A DNA stretch of 35,385 nucleotides from Acidimicrobiaceae bacterium (GCA_003161575.1 PMOE01000086.1:1-35385); one strand, 5' to 3'. Counted from the first letter of the stretch, positions 22,383 to 31,502 are shown. A program made the numbers and translations. Notes: generated by a model not told the origin, from the letters alone.

Positions 22383-24680
22383 CTAGTGGGCCTTTGCACC
22401 CTCGCTCGTCGGCCACGTCCGACCGGCCGGCCGGGGATCGGGTTCCCGTCGGCGGCGGGCCCGGTCGATGGCCAGCTCCTTCAGCCGCCGCTGGGCGTTG
22501 ATGCCATCTCGCGTCGGGATCCGTCGCCAGCGGCGGTCCGGGCCAAGAGCCCAGGCATTGGTGTCATCGCGGAAGACCAAGTCGAGGATCTCGAGCAGCC
22601 GGGCCTGCAGTTCGAGATCTCGCACGGGGGTCAGCACCTCGATGCGACGGTCGAGGTTCCGCTCCATGAGATCGGCCGAGCCGATCAACAACGTGAGAGG
22701 CGGGCGGTCGTCACGGTCGTCGCCCGCGGGTGCATGAGCCATGTCATCGTCGCTGCCACCGAAACGGTAGATCCGGCTGTGTTCGAGGAACTCGTCAACC
22801 ACAGACCGGACCCGGATGGTCTCTGAGAGTTCGGGGATACCGGGCCGCAAGCAACAGAGGCCGCGGATGGCAAGGTCGATGGGCACGCCGCTCCCAGAGG
22901 CCCGGTAGAGGGCGTCGATCATCTCGGGATCTGTCAGGCCGTTCATCTTCATCACGATGCGTCCGGACGGACCGGCTGTCGCCTGCTCTTCGATCATTTC
23001 GAGGACGCGCTGACGCAACGTCACCGGAGCGACCAGGATCTGGCGGTAGCCGGCATGGCGACTGAAGCCGGTGAGGTAGTTGAACAGATCGCCCACGTCG
23101 GCACCGATGTCGGGGTCGGCGGTGAGAAGGCCCAGGTCTTCGTAGATCCGCGCCGTCTTGGAGTTGTAGTTACCCGTCCCGACGTGGCAATAGCGGCGAA
23201 TACCCACGTCTTCTCGCCGCAAGACCAGCACGGTCTTTGAATGGGTCTTGAGGCCGACCAAGCCGTAGACCACGTGGACGCCCGCTTCTTCGAGGGCGCG
23301 GGCCCATCCGATGTTCGCCTGCTCGTCGAAGCGAGCCTTCAACTCGACCAGCGCGGCCACCTGCTTGCCCGATTCTGCCGCCTCGATCAGCGCGGCGACG
23401 ATCGGGCTGTCCCCCGAGGTCCGGTACAGCGTCTGTTTTATCCCGAGTACATCGGGGTCGGCCGCCGCCTGGGCCACGAAGGCCTCGACCGAGGTCGCGA
23501 ACGAATCGTAGGGGTGATGGACGAGCACATCGCGTTCACGAAGGACGGCGAAGAGATCCATCGGCTCGTTCCCCGCGGTCGCCAGGTGCGGAGGCGTCAT
23601 GGGGGTCCAGGTCTCTTGGTGCAGATCGGGCCGATCGAGGGCGTAGACCGCCCACAGACCGCCGAGACCGATCGGCGCATCGACGGTGTAGACCCCGTCG
23701 GGGGGTACCTCGAGTTCGGCGGCCAACCGCTCGGCGAGAGCGGTGCTGGCCGACGAGGTGATCTCGAGACGCACCGCACTGCCGAAGCGGCGGCGCCGGA
23801 GCTCCATCTCGACGGCCACCAAGAGGTCGTCGGCCTCGTCCTCTTCGACCGCCAGGTCCGCGTTTCGGGTCACCCGGAAGGCATCGTGTTCGCCGATCGT
23901 CATGCCGGGGAACAGGGTGTCGAGATGGGCAGCGATGACCTGCTCGAGGGGGACAAAACGTTCCCCGTCAGGCATCACGACGAAACGCGGCAGGACCGGC
24001 GGTACCTTGACCCGGGCGATCCGCTGCTCGCCGGTACCGGGATCGGCGACCTCCACCAGCAAATTGAGGGACAGGTTGGAGATGTAGGGGAACGGGTGGC
24101 CCGGGTCGACCGCCAAGGGGGTGAGGACCGGGAAGATCTGCCGGGCGAACACGTCGACGAGATAGCTGCGGTCGTCATCATTGAGCGATGACCAGTCCGA
24201 GAGCCGGACCCCGGCGTCGCCCAGCGCGGGCACCAAGCGGTCGAGGAAGATCCGGTCCTGGCGGGCCACCAGTTCTTCCACTCGGTTCCGGATGACCTTG
24301 AGCTGCTCACCGGGGCGGAGTCCGTCGACTGATCGGCTCCGGACCCCGGCGGCAACCTGGTCCTCGAGGCCGGCCACGCGCACCTGGAAGAACTCATCGA
24401 GCAATTCGGAGAAGATCGCCATGAACTTGACCCGCTCCAAGAGGGGCACCGCATCGTCATCGGAGAGATCAAGCAGCCGTGAACCGAAATCGAGCCGTGA
24501 GAGCTCCCGATTGGTGAACCGCTGGTAGCCGAACGCGGCGATCTGGTCTTGGGAGGGCGGGACCGGGCGCGAAGACGGCTCCATCAGGGCGCTGGGCTGG
24601 GAATTCGCCGCTGAATCGTCGGTCGACGTCGCAAGCGCTTCGCGCCCGTCGGTGGTGGTGCTGGTGTGTTCAGGGGCCAT
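22383..24680 (-). CDS. ppk: Polyphosphate kinase 1
   Basis: Reversibly polymerises the terminal phosphate of ATP into polyphosphate. The protein is 765 aa from ATG 24680. After a disordered, Ser/Thr-rich N-terminus of about 50 residues come the family start FTNRELSRLDF, ELLDEFFQVRVAGL, HPFPYISNLSLN, KQTLYRTSGDSPI, GLKTHSKT (His near 478, the phosphorylated histidine position) and FLEHSRIYRFG (His near 634). GGAG lies eight bases before the ATG. The frame extends to 24863 but that part overlaps the divergent SEDS promoter. No ppx is adjacent. Typical Ppk1 is about 690-740 aa, so the excess is the N-terminal tail. Confidence 0.95.
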   Translation of the reverse strand: MAPEHTSTTTDGREALATSTDDSAANSQPSALMEPSSRPVPPSQDQIAAFGYQRFTNRELSRLDFGSRLLDLSDDDAVPLLERVKFMAIFSELLDEFFQVRVAGLEDQVAAGVRSRSVDGLRPGEQLKVIRNRVEELVARQDRIFLDRLVPALGDAGVRLSDWSSLNDDDRSYLVDVFARQIFPVLTPLAVDPGHPFPYISNLSLNLLVEVADPGTGEQRIARVKVPPVLPRFVVMPDGERFVPLEQVIAAHLDTLFPGMTIGEHDAFRVTRNADLAVEEDEADDLLVAVEMELRRRRFGSAVRLEITSSASTALAERLAAELEVPPDGVYTVDAPIGLGGLWAVYALDRPDLHQETWTPMTPPHLATAGNEPMDLFAVLRERDVLVHHPYDSFATSVEAFVAQAAADPDVLGIKQTLYRTSGDSPIVAALIEAAESGKQVAALVELKARFDEQANIGWARALEEAGVHVVYGLVGLKTHSKTVLVLRREDVGIRRYCHVGTGNYNSKTARIYEDLGLLTADPDIGADVGDLFNYLTGFSRHAGYRQILVAPVTLRQRVLEMIEEQATAGPSGRIVMKMNGLTDPEMIDALYRASGSGVPIDLAIRGLCCLRPGIPELSETIRVRSVVDEFLEHSRIYRFGGSDDDMAHAPAGDDRDDRPPLTLLIGSADLMERNLDRRIEVLTPVRDLELQARLLEILDLVFRDDTNAWALGPDRRWRRIPTRDGINAQRRLKELAIDRARRRREPDPRPAGRTWPTSEGAKAH

Positions 24681-24713
24681 GGTGGTCTCCACCGGGAGGC
24701 TACTACCCGCCGC

Positions 24714-24719
24714 TACGCT
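24714..24719 (+). promoter_or_regulatory. -10-like box of the plus-strand SEDS gene
   Basis: TACGCT, seven bases before GTG 24727, compatible with a leaderless transcript and deciding the start. Confidence 0.45.
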
Positions 24720-24726
24720 CTCAGAA

Positions 24727-26145
24727 GTGGTCCAGACAGCGTTGCGAGCCCCCTTGCGACCCCCGGCCCAGCCGCCGCGCCTCCGCCTGCCCCCCTGGCA
24801 ACGCGGGCCCAAGCCGCGCCGGCGCACCGAGCTCGGCCTGCTGCTTTTCGGGTCGGCGATCACCGTTGCGCTCTACACCATCGCCGAGCTGGGTCAGAAG
24901 TCTCGGATCCCCCCCCACATCTTCCCGTTCCTCGGCGTAGTCGTCGGCCTCGCCCTGGTCGCCCACATCACCAACCGCTGGTTGGCGCCCAACGCCAACG
25001 CCGTCATCTTGCCCATAGCCGTTCTGTTGAACGGCATCGGTTACGTCGTGATCGCCCGGTGGCACCCCTCTTTGGCGAAGTCTCAGGTTGGCTGGGCCGC
25101 TGTGGGGGTCGTGGCCTTCTTTCTCACGCTGTTCGTGGTGCGAAGATCGCGCGACCTCGACCGCTACCGCTACCTGTTGCTACTCGCGGCCGGTGCCTTG
25201 ATGCTCGCGCCGCTGATACCGGGTTTCGGGGAGAACATCAATGGCGCGAGGCTCTGGGTACACGTCGGGACGAGCTTCTCGTTCCAACCCATCGAATTCG
25301 CCAAGATCTTGCTGTGCATCTTCTTTGCGTCGTACTTCGCCGACAAAAAAGAACTGCTGTCGATCCCGACTGCCCGGATTGGTAACCGGTTGGTGACCGA
25401 TCCGCGTCCGCTCGTTCCCATCTTGCTGGCCTGGGGACTGGCCATGGCCATCATCGGCGTCGAAAACGACATTGGCTTCGCGTTCTTGATCTTCACTCTG
25501 TTCATCTTCTTGCTCTACATCTCGACAGGCCGACTCGGCTACCTCGTGCTCGGCCTCGTGCTGTTCATCGGCGGGGCCCTCATCGCCGCCCACCTCTTCT
25601 TCCAGGTGCACCAGCGGGTTACCATCTGGCTCGACCCCGAGAATCACCAGTCCTTACTCGGGGCGGGCCAGCTGATCCAAGGGTGGTACTCGTTCGGGAG
25701 CGGGGGCGTGGGCGGGACCGGCCTCGGACTCGGGGTATCGGGTCAGTATGTTCCCAACATCACGAGCGACATGATCTTCGCCGGCATCGGTGAGGAGATG
25801 GGGCTCATCGGATCGAGCGCAGTGGTCATCGCGTTCTTGTTGCTGGTGGGTTCGGGTTTGCGCATCGCTCAGACAGCCCGTTCAGACTTCTCCAAGCTGC
25901 TGGCGACCGGACTGACCATCCTCATTGGCTTTCAGGCCTTCTTCATCATGGCCGGCGTGCTGCGGCTTTTGCCGCTGACCGGAATCACCCTTCCCTTCGT
26001 GGCCTACGGTGGCTCGTCGCTCGTGGCCAACTACGTCCTCATCGCGCTCCTCTTACGAGTCTCCAATGAAGGCGCCTCCACGCCGGCCGAGGAGGCCACC
26101 GGGGTAAGCCTTCCGAGCGACAATCCCTATGTGCTCGCTCCCTGA
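24727..26145 (+). CDS. SEDS-family protein (FtsW/RodA type), long form
   Basis: A 472-aa member of the shape, elongation, division and sporulation family: polytopic peptidoglycan glycosyltransferases that work with a class B PBP. After a basic, Pro-rich N-terminus (about 40 residues) there are roughly 11-12 membrane segments. Family landmarks are INGARLWVHVG followed by FQPIEFAKI, VENDIGFAFL, the loop RVTIWLDPENH, GGVGGTGLGLG, TSDMIFAGIGEEMGLIG and PLTGITLPFVAYGGSSL. It starts at GTG 24727. It resembles the RodA of the mycobacterial pknA/pbpA cluster in size, but no PBP, kinase or FHA gene is next to it. It converges on the BFN gene with a 12-base gap. Confidence 0.9.
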   Translation: MVQTALRAPLRPPAQPPRLRLPPWQRGPKPRRRTELGLLLFGSAITVALYTIAELGQKSRIPPHIFPFLGVVVGLALVAHITNRWLAPNANAVILPIAVLLNGIGYVVIARWHPSLAKSQVGWAAVGVVAFFLTLFVVRRSRDLDRYRYLLLLAAGALMLAPLIPGFGENINGARLWVHVGTSFSFQPIEFAKILLCIFFASYFADKKELLSIPTARIGNRLVTDPRPLVPILLAWGLAMAIIGVENDIGFAFLIFTLFIFLLYISTGRLGYLVLGLVLFIGGALIAAHLFFQVHQRVTIWLDPENHQSLLGAGQLIQGWYSFGSGGVGGTGLGLGVSGQYVPNITSDMIFAGIGEEMGLIGSSAVVIAFLLLVGSGLRIAQTARSDFSKLLATGLTILIGFQAFFIMAGVLRLLPLTGITLPFVAYGGSSLVANYVLIALLLRVSNEGASTPAEEATGVSLPSDNPYVLAP

Positions 26146-26157
26146 CGATCCGCGCCG

Positions 26158-26634
26158 TCAGTCGCAAGGCACGACGTCACCAATGTCGTCCAGCAAGCGT
26201 TCGTCGGCCAACAGGGGGGCCGGGACCAGCTGGCGCAGAGCCAGGGCGATCCCGTCAGTGGCCCGGCACCCGATGACCTCCCGTCCCCGCTGGCCCATGA
26301 GATCCAACTCGGCCAGGTAGGTCCCTCCGGTTCGCCCGGTGAGCCGCACGGCCACCACGTCTGCTCCGAGGCGCCGCAGCACCGTGGCGAACAGATCGTG
26401 AGTCAGGGGCCGAGGCGTGTCGAGGCGGCGGATGGCGTATGCGAGGGCCACCCCTTCGGGCAATCCGATTGGGATACTCAGCTGGCGCAGTGGCGGCTGG
26501 GCCTCTTGCAACGTGAGCATCGGGTACTGGTCGGGCAGGTCCACTGTCACCGACATCACGTTCATCACCGTGAAGACCGCAAAGCGCTCGGTCGGGACGT
26601 TTTGGTCGTCTTCGTCCACGCCCGGACCAACCAT
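26158..26634 (-). CDS. BFN-domain protein (DUF151, bifunctional nuclease family)
   Basis: The 158-aa protein shows the DUF151/BFN pattern: an opening strand FAVFTVMNVMSVTV, LRQLSIPIGLPEGVALAYAI, the signature TPRPLTHDLFATVLRRLGADV, GGTYLAELDL and ATDGIALALR. Some plant and bacterial members were reported to have DNase/RNase activity; for most the function is unknown. ATG 26634 overlaps the rodA stop as ATGA, so it is the second gene of a two-gene operon with rodA. A frame through it continues far upstream (to 27921) but that part is antisense or out of frame to rodA. Confidence 0.87.
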   Translation of the reverse strand: MVGPGVDEDDQNVPTERFAVFTVMNVMSVTVDLPDQYPMLTLQEAQPPLRQLSIPIGLPEGVALAYAIRRLDTPRPLTHDLFATVLRRLGADVVAVRLTGRTGGTYLAELDLMGQRGREVIGCRATDGIALALRQLVPAPLLADERLLDDIGDVVPCD

Positions 26635-27776
26635 CAGCCGCCCCGCCGGGCGTAGACGCTTAGCGAGATGCCCACCGCTGAAAAAAAGCACACGATCGCC
26701 GACCCGCCATAGCTGAGGAAGGGTAAGGGGATCCCGGTGATGGGCATGATGCCCATGGTCATGCCGGCGTTTTGGAACACGCTGTAGGCGAGGAAGGTGA
26801 AGACTCCGGCGCACAGCAGCCGACCGAAGGAGTCCCGGGCCAGCTCGGCCGCCCGCAGGATGCGCCAGGCCACCACGCCGAGGAGGCTGAGGACGATGAC
26901 CGAACCGAGAAAGCCCAGCTGTTCGCCCACCGCGGTGAAGATGAAGTCGGTCTGCTGCTCGGGCACGTAGCCGAGATTGGTCGCGGAGCCATGTAAGAGG
27001 CCGGTTCCGAACAGACCACCCGAACCAATGGCGTTCTTCGCCTGCGCAAGGTTGTAGATGGCGCCCTGCTGGTTGGGATCCGTCGAGTTCGGATGGAGAA
27101 ATGTCGTCAGGCGAGCGATCTGGTAATGGTGCAACACGCCGGCCTCGAGAGCGACGAACACCACCAGCGCGGCGGCGACCACCAAGATCACGAGGATCCG
27201 TCCGGGGAGCCCGGCGACAGCCAACATGACCAGCAGCACGATCGTCATGATGATGGCGGTGCCCAGGTCCGGCTGGATCATGACCAACACGATCGGAACC
27301 CCGGCCAGCGTCAGCACCCGGATCACGTCGCGCCACGTCAAGCCCTCGTTGCGTCGCGAACAGTACGTGGCGACGGCCACGATCAGCCCGAGTACCGCGA
27401 ACTCGGAAGGTTGGAGCTGGAGGCCCCCCAGGCTGAACCAGCGCTGCGACCCGAGGGCATGAGACCCGACGCCCGGCGCCAGGACCGCCAGGAGAGCCAG
27501 GACGGTGATGCCGTAGAGAAGCATCCCGATCGATTCGAGCCGCCGGTAGTCGATGACGGCAAAGACGGCCATCGCCGCGATACCCCCGAGGACGAAAAGC
27601 CCCTGGCGCTTCAAGAAGTAATGGGGATCGACCCCTTGGGCTACGAGCACCCCACGGGTGGCCGTGTACACCATGACCACCCCAACGGCGGCCACCAGCA
27701 GTGTCGTGCCTATCAGCACCACATCCACACCGAATACCCGCCGGTTGCTGACCGTTGATCTGGGGGTTGTGATCAC
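26634..27776 (-). CDS. rodA: RodA-type SEDS peptidoglycan polymerase
   Basis: A 380-aa SEDS protein of classical RodA length with about ten membrane segments. Landmarks are YFLKRQGLFVLGG, GSQRWFSLGGLQLQPSEFA, IQPDLGTAI, the loop FLHPNSTDPNQQG, GGLFGTGLLHGS, PEQQTDFIFTAVGEQLGFLG and PITGIPLPFLSYGGSA. It extends lateral-wall glycan strands together with a PBP2-like transpeptidase, which is not adjacent. GTG 27776 is used; a TATTCT box lies 19 bases upstream. It is divergent from mscS (31-base gap) and is coupled to the BFN gene downstream. Confidence 0.93.
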   Translation of the reverse strand: MITTPRSTVSNRRVFGVDVVLIGTTLLVAAVGVVMVYTATRGVLVAQGVDPHYFLKRQGLFVLGGIAAMAVFAVIDYRRLESIGMLLYGITVLALLAVLAPGVGSHALGSQRWFSLGGLQLQPSEFAVLGLIVAVATYCSRRNEGLTWRDVIRVLTLAGVPIVLVMIQPDLGTAIIMTIVLLVMLAVAGLPGRILVILVVAAALVVFVALEAGVLHHYQIARLTTFLHPNSTDPNQQGAIYNLAQAKNAIGSGGLFGTGLLHGSATNLGYVPEQQTDFIFTAVGEQLGFLGSVIVLSLLGVVAWRILRAAELARDSFGRLLCAGVFTFLAYSVFQNAGMTMGIMPITGIPLPFLSYGGSAIVCFFSAVGISLSVYARRGG

Positions 27777-27788
27777 TGGGCTGGCACC

Positions 27789-27806
27789 GCAGGACAGAAT
27801 AACGGC
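27789..27806. promoter_or_regulatory. Overlapping divergent promoters of rodA and mscS
   Basis: CAGAAT (27795-27800, plus) lies seven bases before the mscS GTG; TATTCT (27796-27801, minus) lies 19 bases on the rodA side of its GTG. The two boxes occupy nearly the same bases on opposite strands, so the genes probably compete for polymerase. Confidence 0.4.
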
Positions 27807-27807
27807 C

Positions 27808-28800
27808 GTGGACCCTCAACTTCCCCCGGCCCCCCTTCCGCTGGCCACCGCCTCGACCACGGGGCACGGCTGGCTCGAGGACTTGCTCATCAGGACCGGG
27901 GTGGACCCCTCTACCGCCCACACGGTGAGCGAGTTTGTCATCCGACCCCTCGAGATCATCGTGGTGGTGGCGGTGGCGGCCCTGGTGGCCCGCTACGGCG
28001 CCCGCGCCATCCGCCGGGTCCTCACCAAGATGGCCCGACCGGCCACCGGGCGTTCGGGGTCCCCCCGGGCCGAGGGCCGGGTGGCCACCGTGGTCGCGCT
28101 CATCTCAAATGTCTGGCGCTTCTTCGTAGTGATCGTGGCCATCTCGATCATCCTCGGCATGTTGGGCGTCAACCTCACCCCGTTGCTGGCGAGCGCCACG
28201 GTCATCGGCGCCACCATCGGTTTTGGTGCCCAGTCTCTTGTGCGCGACTACCTCTCGGGCATACTCCTCACCGTCGAAGACCAGTACGGCATCGGCGATT
28301 CGCTCACCGTCAACGACACCACCGGCGTGGTCGAGGATCTGAGCCTGCGCGTGACCCGGCTGCGTTCCCCCGACGGCACCGTGTGGTACGTCCCCAACGG
28401 CGATATCCGCAAGCTCGCCAACACGTCGCGGGGCTGGGCCAAAGCAGTCGTCGACATCCCGGTGATCCCAGGCGGCACCGAGCAACTCGCCCGAGTGAGC
28501 GCCGTGGTCGCTGGCGCGGCGCGAAGCGTCGCCCACGAGGCCCGTTTTGTCGGCGGCTGCACCGAACCACCCGAGGTCTTGGGTATCGTCGCTGCCGACG
28601 CCGAAGTGTGCACCCTCCGCGTCGCCCTGCGCACCACACCGGCCCAGCGCGCCACGCTCGAGCGGGCCCTCAGAGAAGCCACCATCGGTGCCCTCGTCGA
28701 CAGCGGGCTGTGGGCCGGCCCGGGCTCCGAGGAGGCAGTGCCGACCGGTGACGTCGCCGCCGAGATACCGCCGAAGCCGCAGAGCGGACCTGGGACCTGA
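27808..28800 (+). CDS. MscS-family mechanosensitive channel
   Basis: A 330-aa small-conductance mechanosensitive channel. Membrane segments lie at about 45-65, 92-115 and 118-145; the pore-lining third helix (LASATVIGATIGFGAQSLVRDYLSG) is followed by the MscS beta domain (EDQYGIGDSLTV, GVVEDLSLRVTRLRSPDGTVWYVPNG) and a C-terminal alpha/beta part. It releases solutes on hypo-osmotic shock. GTG 27808 has a CAGAAT box seven bases upstream; the frame continues into rodA and is not used. A Pro-rich tail ends the protein. Confidence 0.92.
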   Translation: MDPQLPPAPLPLATASTTGHGWLEDLLIRTGVDPSTAHTVSEFVIRPLEIIVVVAVAALVARYGARAIRRVLTKMARPATGRSGSPRAEGRVATVVALISNVWRFFVVIVAISIILGMLGVNLTPLLASATVIGATIGFGAQSLVRDYLSGILLTVEDQYGIGDSLTVNDTTGVVEDLSLRVTRLRSPDGTVWYVPNGDIRKLANTSRGWAKAVVDIPVIPGGTEQLARVSAVVAGAARSVAHEARFVGGCTEPPEVLGIVAADAEVCTLRVALRTTPAQRATLERALREATIGALVDSGLWAGPGSEEAVPTGDVAAEIPPKPQSGPGT

Positions 28801-29016
28801 ACGATCCCTCCCCTGGCGAGTCGGCTGACCCCGTCCCGCGGTCCAAACCTCGACGCGACACCCGAACCGGCCGATCGTTCGCCACTTTGGGGCACCGGGC
28901 CGGTTTCGGGCGCCGGGCCGCGCTGCACAGACACCTTGCCTTCGAGGCACGATCCGAACCGGCGGAGCCGGGCGGAGAGGGTGGGATCCGTTGAGTCGAC
29001 GAATCCGCCGGTGACG

Positions 29017-29880
29017 TCAGGAGCGGTCAGCGACCGCCGACTGCGCCGCGGCCCATAGGACCGCCACCGGCGGCTCGAGGCCGGTCCAGGCCTCCAACTG
29101 GGCCTCGGCCTGATGGACGAGCATTCCGAGCCCGCCGACGACTGACGCTCCGGCTTCCGCCGCCGCCGTCAGCCAAACCGTGCGCGCCGGGTGGTAAATC
29201 AGGTCGGCCACAACCTGACCGGATCCGAGCGTCGCCGGATCGACAGCCGGGGTCAACGCCGCTTCGGGTGTCCCGGCCATGCCGGCCGGGGTGGCGTTGA
29301 CCACCAGATCCATGCCGGCGGCCTCGCCGGGGCTTCCGACCCGGCCGCCGGATCCCCCGAGTGCGGCCGCCGCTTCGGCCCGCTGTGGGTTGCGGTTCAC
29401 CACCACCACCTCGTGGGCCCCCGCCTCGGCCAGAGCCAGCGTCACCGCCCGGGCCGCTCCGCCAGCTCCGATGACCAGACAACGGCGACCGGTCGGTTCG
29501 AACCCCGCCCCTCGGCGCAACGAGGCCAAGAATCCCGCGCCGTCGGTGTTCTCCCCGATCAAACGACCACTGCGGACGATGACGCAGTTCACCGCCCCGA
29601 GACGTTCGGCCACCGTCGTGCGCTCGTCGACTCCGGCGGCCACCTCGGCCTTGTGGGGCATGGTGACCGACATCCCGGCGAAGCCCAACGCGGCGATGGC
29701 CTTCAGGGCGCCGGTCACCTCACCCGGTCTGATCGTGAAACCGACCGAAGCCCAATCGAGCCCGAGCGCGGCGAAGGCGGTGTTGTGGAGGAGCGGGGAG
29801 AGCGAGTGGGCGACGGGATCACCCATCACACCCACGAGCGTCGTGGTGGCGGTCGGCCAGGCGCCGTCGGGACGAGTCAC
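29017..29880 (-). CDS. aroE: Shikimate dehydrogenase
   Basis: NADPH-dependent reduction of 3-dehydroshikimate to shikimate. The 287-aa enzyme has the substrate motif HSLSPLLHN, catalytic Lys77 in MSVTMPHK, Asp113 in ENTDG, the nucleotide loop GAGGAARAV (138-146), NRNPQRA and the closing GLGMLVHQAEAQLEAWTG. The GTG at 29880 directly follows the mltG TAG stop with no gap. The alaS-ruvX-mltG-aroE order is standard in actinobacteria. A 136-residue-spaced downstream gap of 216 bases before mscS holds no gene I can support. Confidence 0.95.
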   Translation of the reverse strand: MTRPDGAWPTATTTLVGVMGDPVAHSLSPLLHNTAFAALGLDWASVGFTIRPGEVTGALKAIAALGFAGMSVTMPHKAEVAAGVDERTTVAERLGAVNCVIVRSGRLIGENTDGAGFLASLRRGAGFEPTGRRCLVIGAGGAARAVTLALAEAGAHEVVVVNRNPQRAEAAAALGGSGGRVGSPGEAAGMDLVVNATPAGMAGTPEAALTPAVDPATLGSGQVVADLIYHPARTVWLTAAAEAGASVVGGLGMLVHQAEAQLEAWTGLEPPVAVLWAAAQSAVADRS

Positions 29881-31029
29881 CTATCCGACACCTCGGCTCT
29901 GGGCAAGTTGCTCGTTGGCCATCTGCTCGGCGAAGGTGTCGGCGAAGGCCTCGGTGCCGACCTTGTCAACTACCACGAAGAAGAGCCACTGGCCCGGCGT
30001 CGGGGAGACGGCGGCGGCCAGGGCGGCCTGCGAGGGGATGCAGATCGGTGTCGGCGTCAACCCCTTGTTGAGGTAGGTGTTGTAGGGGCTATGGAGTTTC
30101 TCGTCAGCTGGTGTCACCGGCCCTCCGTCCTGACCGAGCGAGTAGAGCACGGTCGAATCCATCTGGAGCGGAATTCCCTGGGCCACCCGGTTGTAGATGA
30201 CCCGGGCGACCGGGCCCATATTCTTCACGATGTAACCCTCTTTTTGCACGATCGAAGCGGCGGCGATCACCTCGTAGGGGGTCATGCCGAGAGCAGAGGC
30301 CGAGGCCGTGGTCAACCCGGCCGCCGCCGCCTGTTGGTCGAAGTGGGTGACCATCTGGGTCAACAGCTGGGTGTTGGTCTCGCCCGGGAGCACCTGGTAA
30401 GTGCCTGCACCAAGCAGGCCCTCGAGGTTTTGCGAGCCCGCGGGCTCGAAGGGCGAGTGCACCGCCCCGCTCTTGGTCAACGCATCGAAGACGTTCCCAC
30501 TGTGCCCGGGGATATCGTCCACGGCATTGGCCACCTCGTTGAGCGTGTAGCCGGGCAGCACGGTGACCGCGAAAACATCAGGACCGCCACTGAGCACCGT
30601 GCGTACCGCGGTGAAGGACTGGTTCTTGAAGAAGCGGTACGCCCCCGGTTCGATCGACGGAGTGCCGTGGATCAAGAAGTTGAGCCGGAAGGCCAACGAG
30701 CTGCCGATGACCCCTTTGTCCGCCAGGGTGCCTACCACCGCGTCTGTCGGTTCGCCCTGGCTCACCGATACGATGACCTGGGGGCCTACTCCTCCGAACG
30801 GATGCGCCTCGATCTCGTAGAACGCCACCACGGCGATGACGACGAGCACCACGAAGCCCAGCGCCGCCACCAGGACCCGGCGGCGCCGGTAGCGGCGGCG
30901 CTGTCGCGCTCCGCCGCGACGCGGCTCGTCTCTTTCGGCCGGCGGACCCGAAGCAACGGGCGCCGGGTCCGCGGGGGCTGGGCCGGCGTCCTCAGGGCCC
31001 GGCCCGAGCGGCGGCGAACCCCCGCTCAC
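29881..31029 (-). CDS. mltG: Endolytic transglycosylase MltG (YceG-like)
   Basis: Cleaves nascent glycan strands at the membrane and so terminates their growth. The 382-aa protein has a Pro-rich cytoplasmic start, an Arg-rich stop-transfer patch (about 37-51), one membrane helix (52-71) and the extracellular YceG domain. The active-site region reads ASIVQKEG with Glu264, then IYNR and LQMDSTVLYSLG. The first Glu of the E. coli IVEKET motif is Gln here, as I recall for other actinobacteria; the second is kept. ICIPSQAALAAAVSP is the C-terminal family motif. GTG 31029 overlaps the ruvX stop (GTGA). Confidence 0.93.
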   Translation of the reverse strand: MSGGSPPLGPGPEDAGPAPADPAPVASGPPAERDEPRRGGARQRRRYRRRRVLVAALGFVVLVVIAVVAFYEIEAHPFGGVGPQVIVSVSQGEPTDAVVGTLADKGVIGSSLAFRLNFLIHGTPSIEPGAYRFFKNQSFTAVRTVLSGGPDVFAVTVLPGYTLNEVANAVDDIPGHSGNVFDALTKSGAVHSPFEPAGSQNLEGLLGAGTYQVLPGETNTQLLTQMVTHFDQQAAAAGLTTASASALGMTPYEVIAAASIVQKEGYIVKNMGPVARVIYNRVAQGIPLQMDSTVLYSLGQDGGPVTPADEKLHSPYNTYLNKGLTPTPICIPSQAALAAAVSPTPGQWLFFVVVDKVGTEAFADTFAEQMANEQLAQSRGVG

Positions 31030-31502
31030 CGGGTCTCGAGCCAGGCTTGGAGGAGCACCGTCGCCGCCGCGCTGTCGACCACAGAACGACGCGCTCGTGC
31101 GTCTTTGCCCGCACTGGCCAGCGCGGCGTCGGCCGACACCGTGGTCAGCCGCTCGTCGAACGTCTCGACCCGGACCCCTGAACCGGCGAGTGCCGACTCG
31201 AGCAGGGCGGCCTCCGAGCGAGCCGCCCGGGCTGCGGGGCCCTCCCGGCCGTTGAGGGAAAGCGGCAATCCGACGACCACGACGCCGGCGTCGATCTCTT
31301 CGACGAGGGCCAGGACCGCCAGGCGATCGCTGCGGGGATCCGCGCCGCGCTGGATCATCGGACGGGGGAAGGCCACCGATCCGCCCCGGTTGCTCACGGC
31401 CACACCGATGCGCCGGGTTCCAAGATCCAAGGCGACCGCCCGGTTGTTCGGGCGCGCCTCGGGCACCGCCTCGCCCCGGTCGCTCGGCGCCCGCTCAGCC
31501 AC
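31026..31502 (-). CDS. ruvX: RuvX/YqgF, pre-16S rRNA nuclease
   Basis: RNase H-fold protein needed for 5' maturation of 16S rRNA. Conserved parts are ALDLGTRRIGVAVS with Asp26, VVGLPLSLNGREG, FDERLTTVSA and the C-terminal VDSAAATVLLQAWLE. From GTG 31502 it is 158 aa and overlaps the alaS end by eight bases; GTG 31466 (146 aa) is an alternative that begins nearer the conserved core. The open frame reaches 31919 only because alaS is read in another frame there. Confidence 0.92.
   Translation of the reverse strand: MAERAPSDRGEAVPEARPNNRAVALDLGTRRIGVAVSNRGGSVAFPRPMIQRGADPRSDRLAVLALVEEIDAGVVVVGLPLSLNGREGPAARAARSEAALLESALAGSGVRVETFDERLTTVSADAALASAGKDARARRSVVDSAAATVLLQAWLETR

Noticed and set aside
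26158-27921. 587-codon minus-strand open frame ending with the BFN domain
   Set aside because: Only the last 158 codons are BFN; the rest is rodA read in another frame. The ATGA overlap at 26634 gives the real start.
28797-28995. Open frame of about 65 codons between mscS and aroE
   Set aside because: No ATG or GTG start, Arg/Pro/Gly-rich, no ribosome site; the 216-base gap holds nothing I can support.
29881-31029. MltG considered inactive because IVEKET reads IVQKEG
   Set aside because: The second Glu (Glu264) is present and, as I recall, Gln at the first position is common in actinobacterial MltG.
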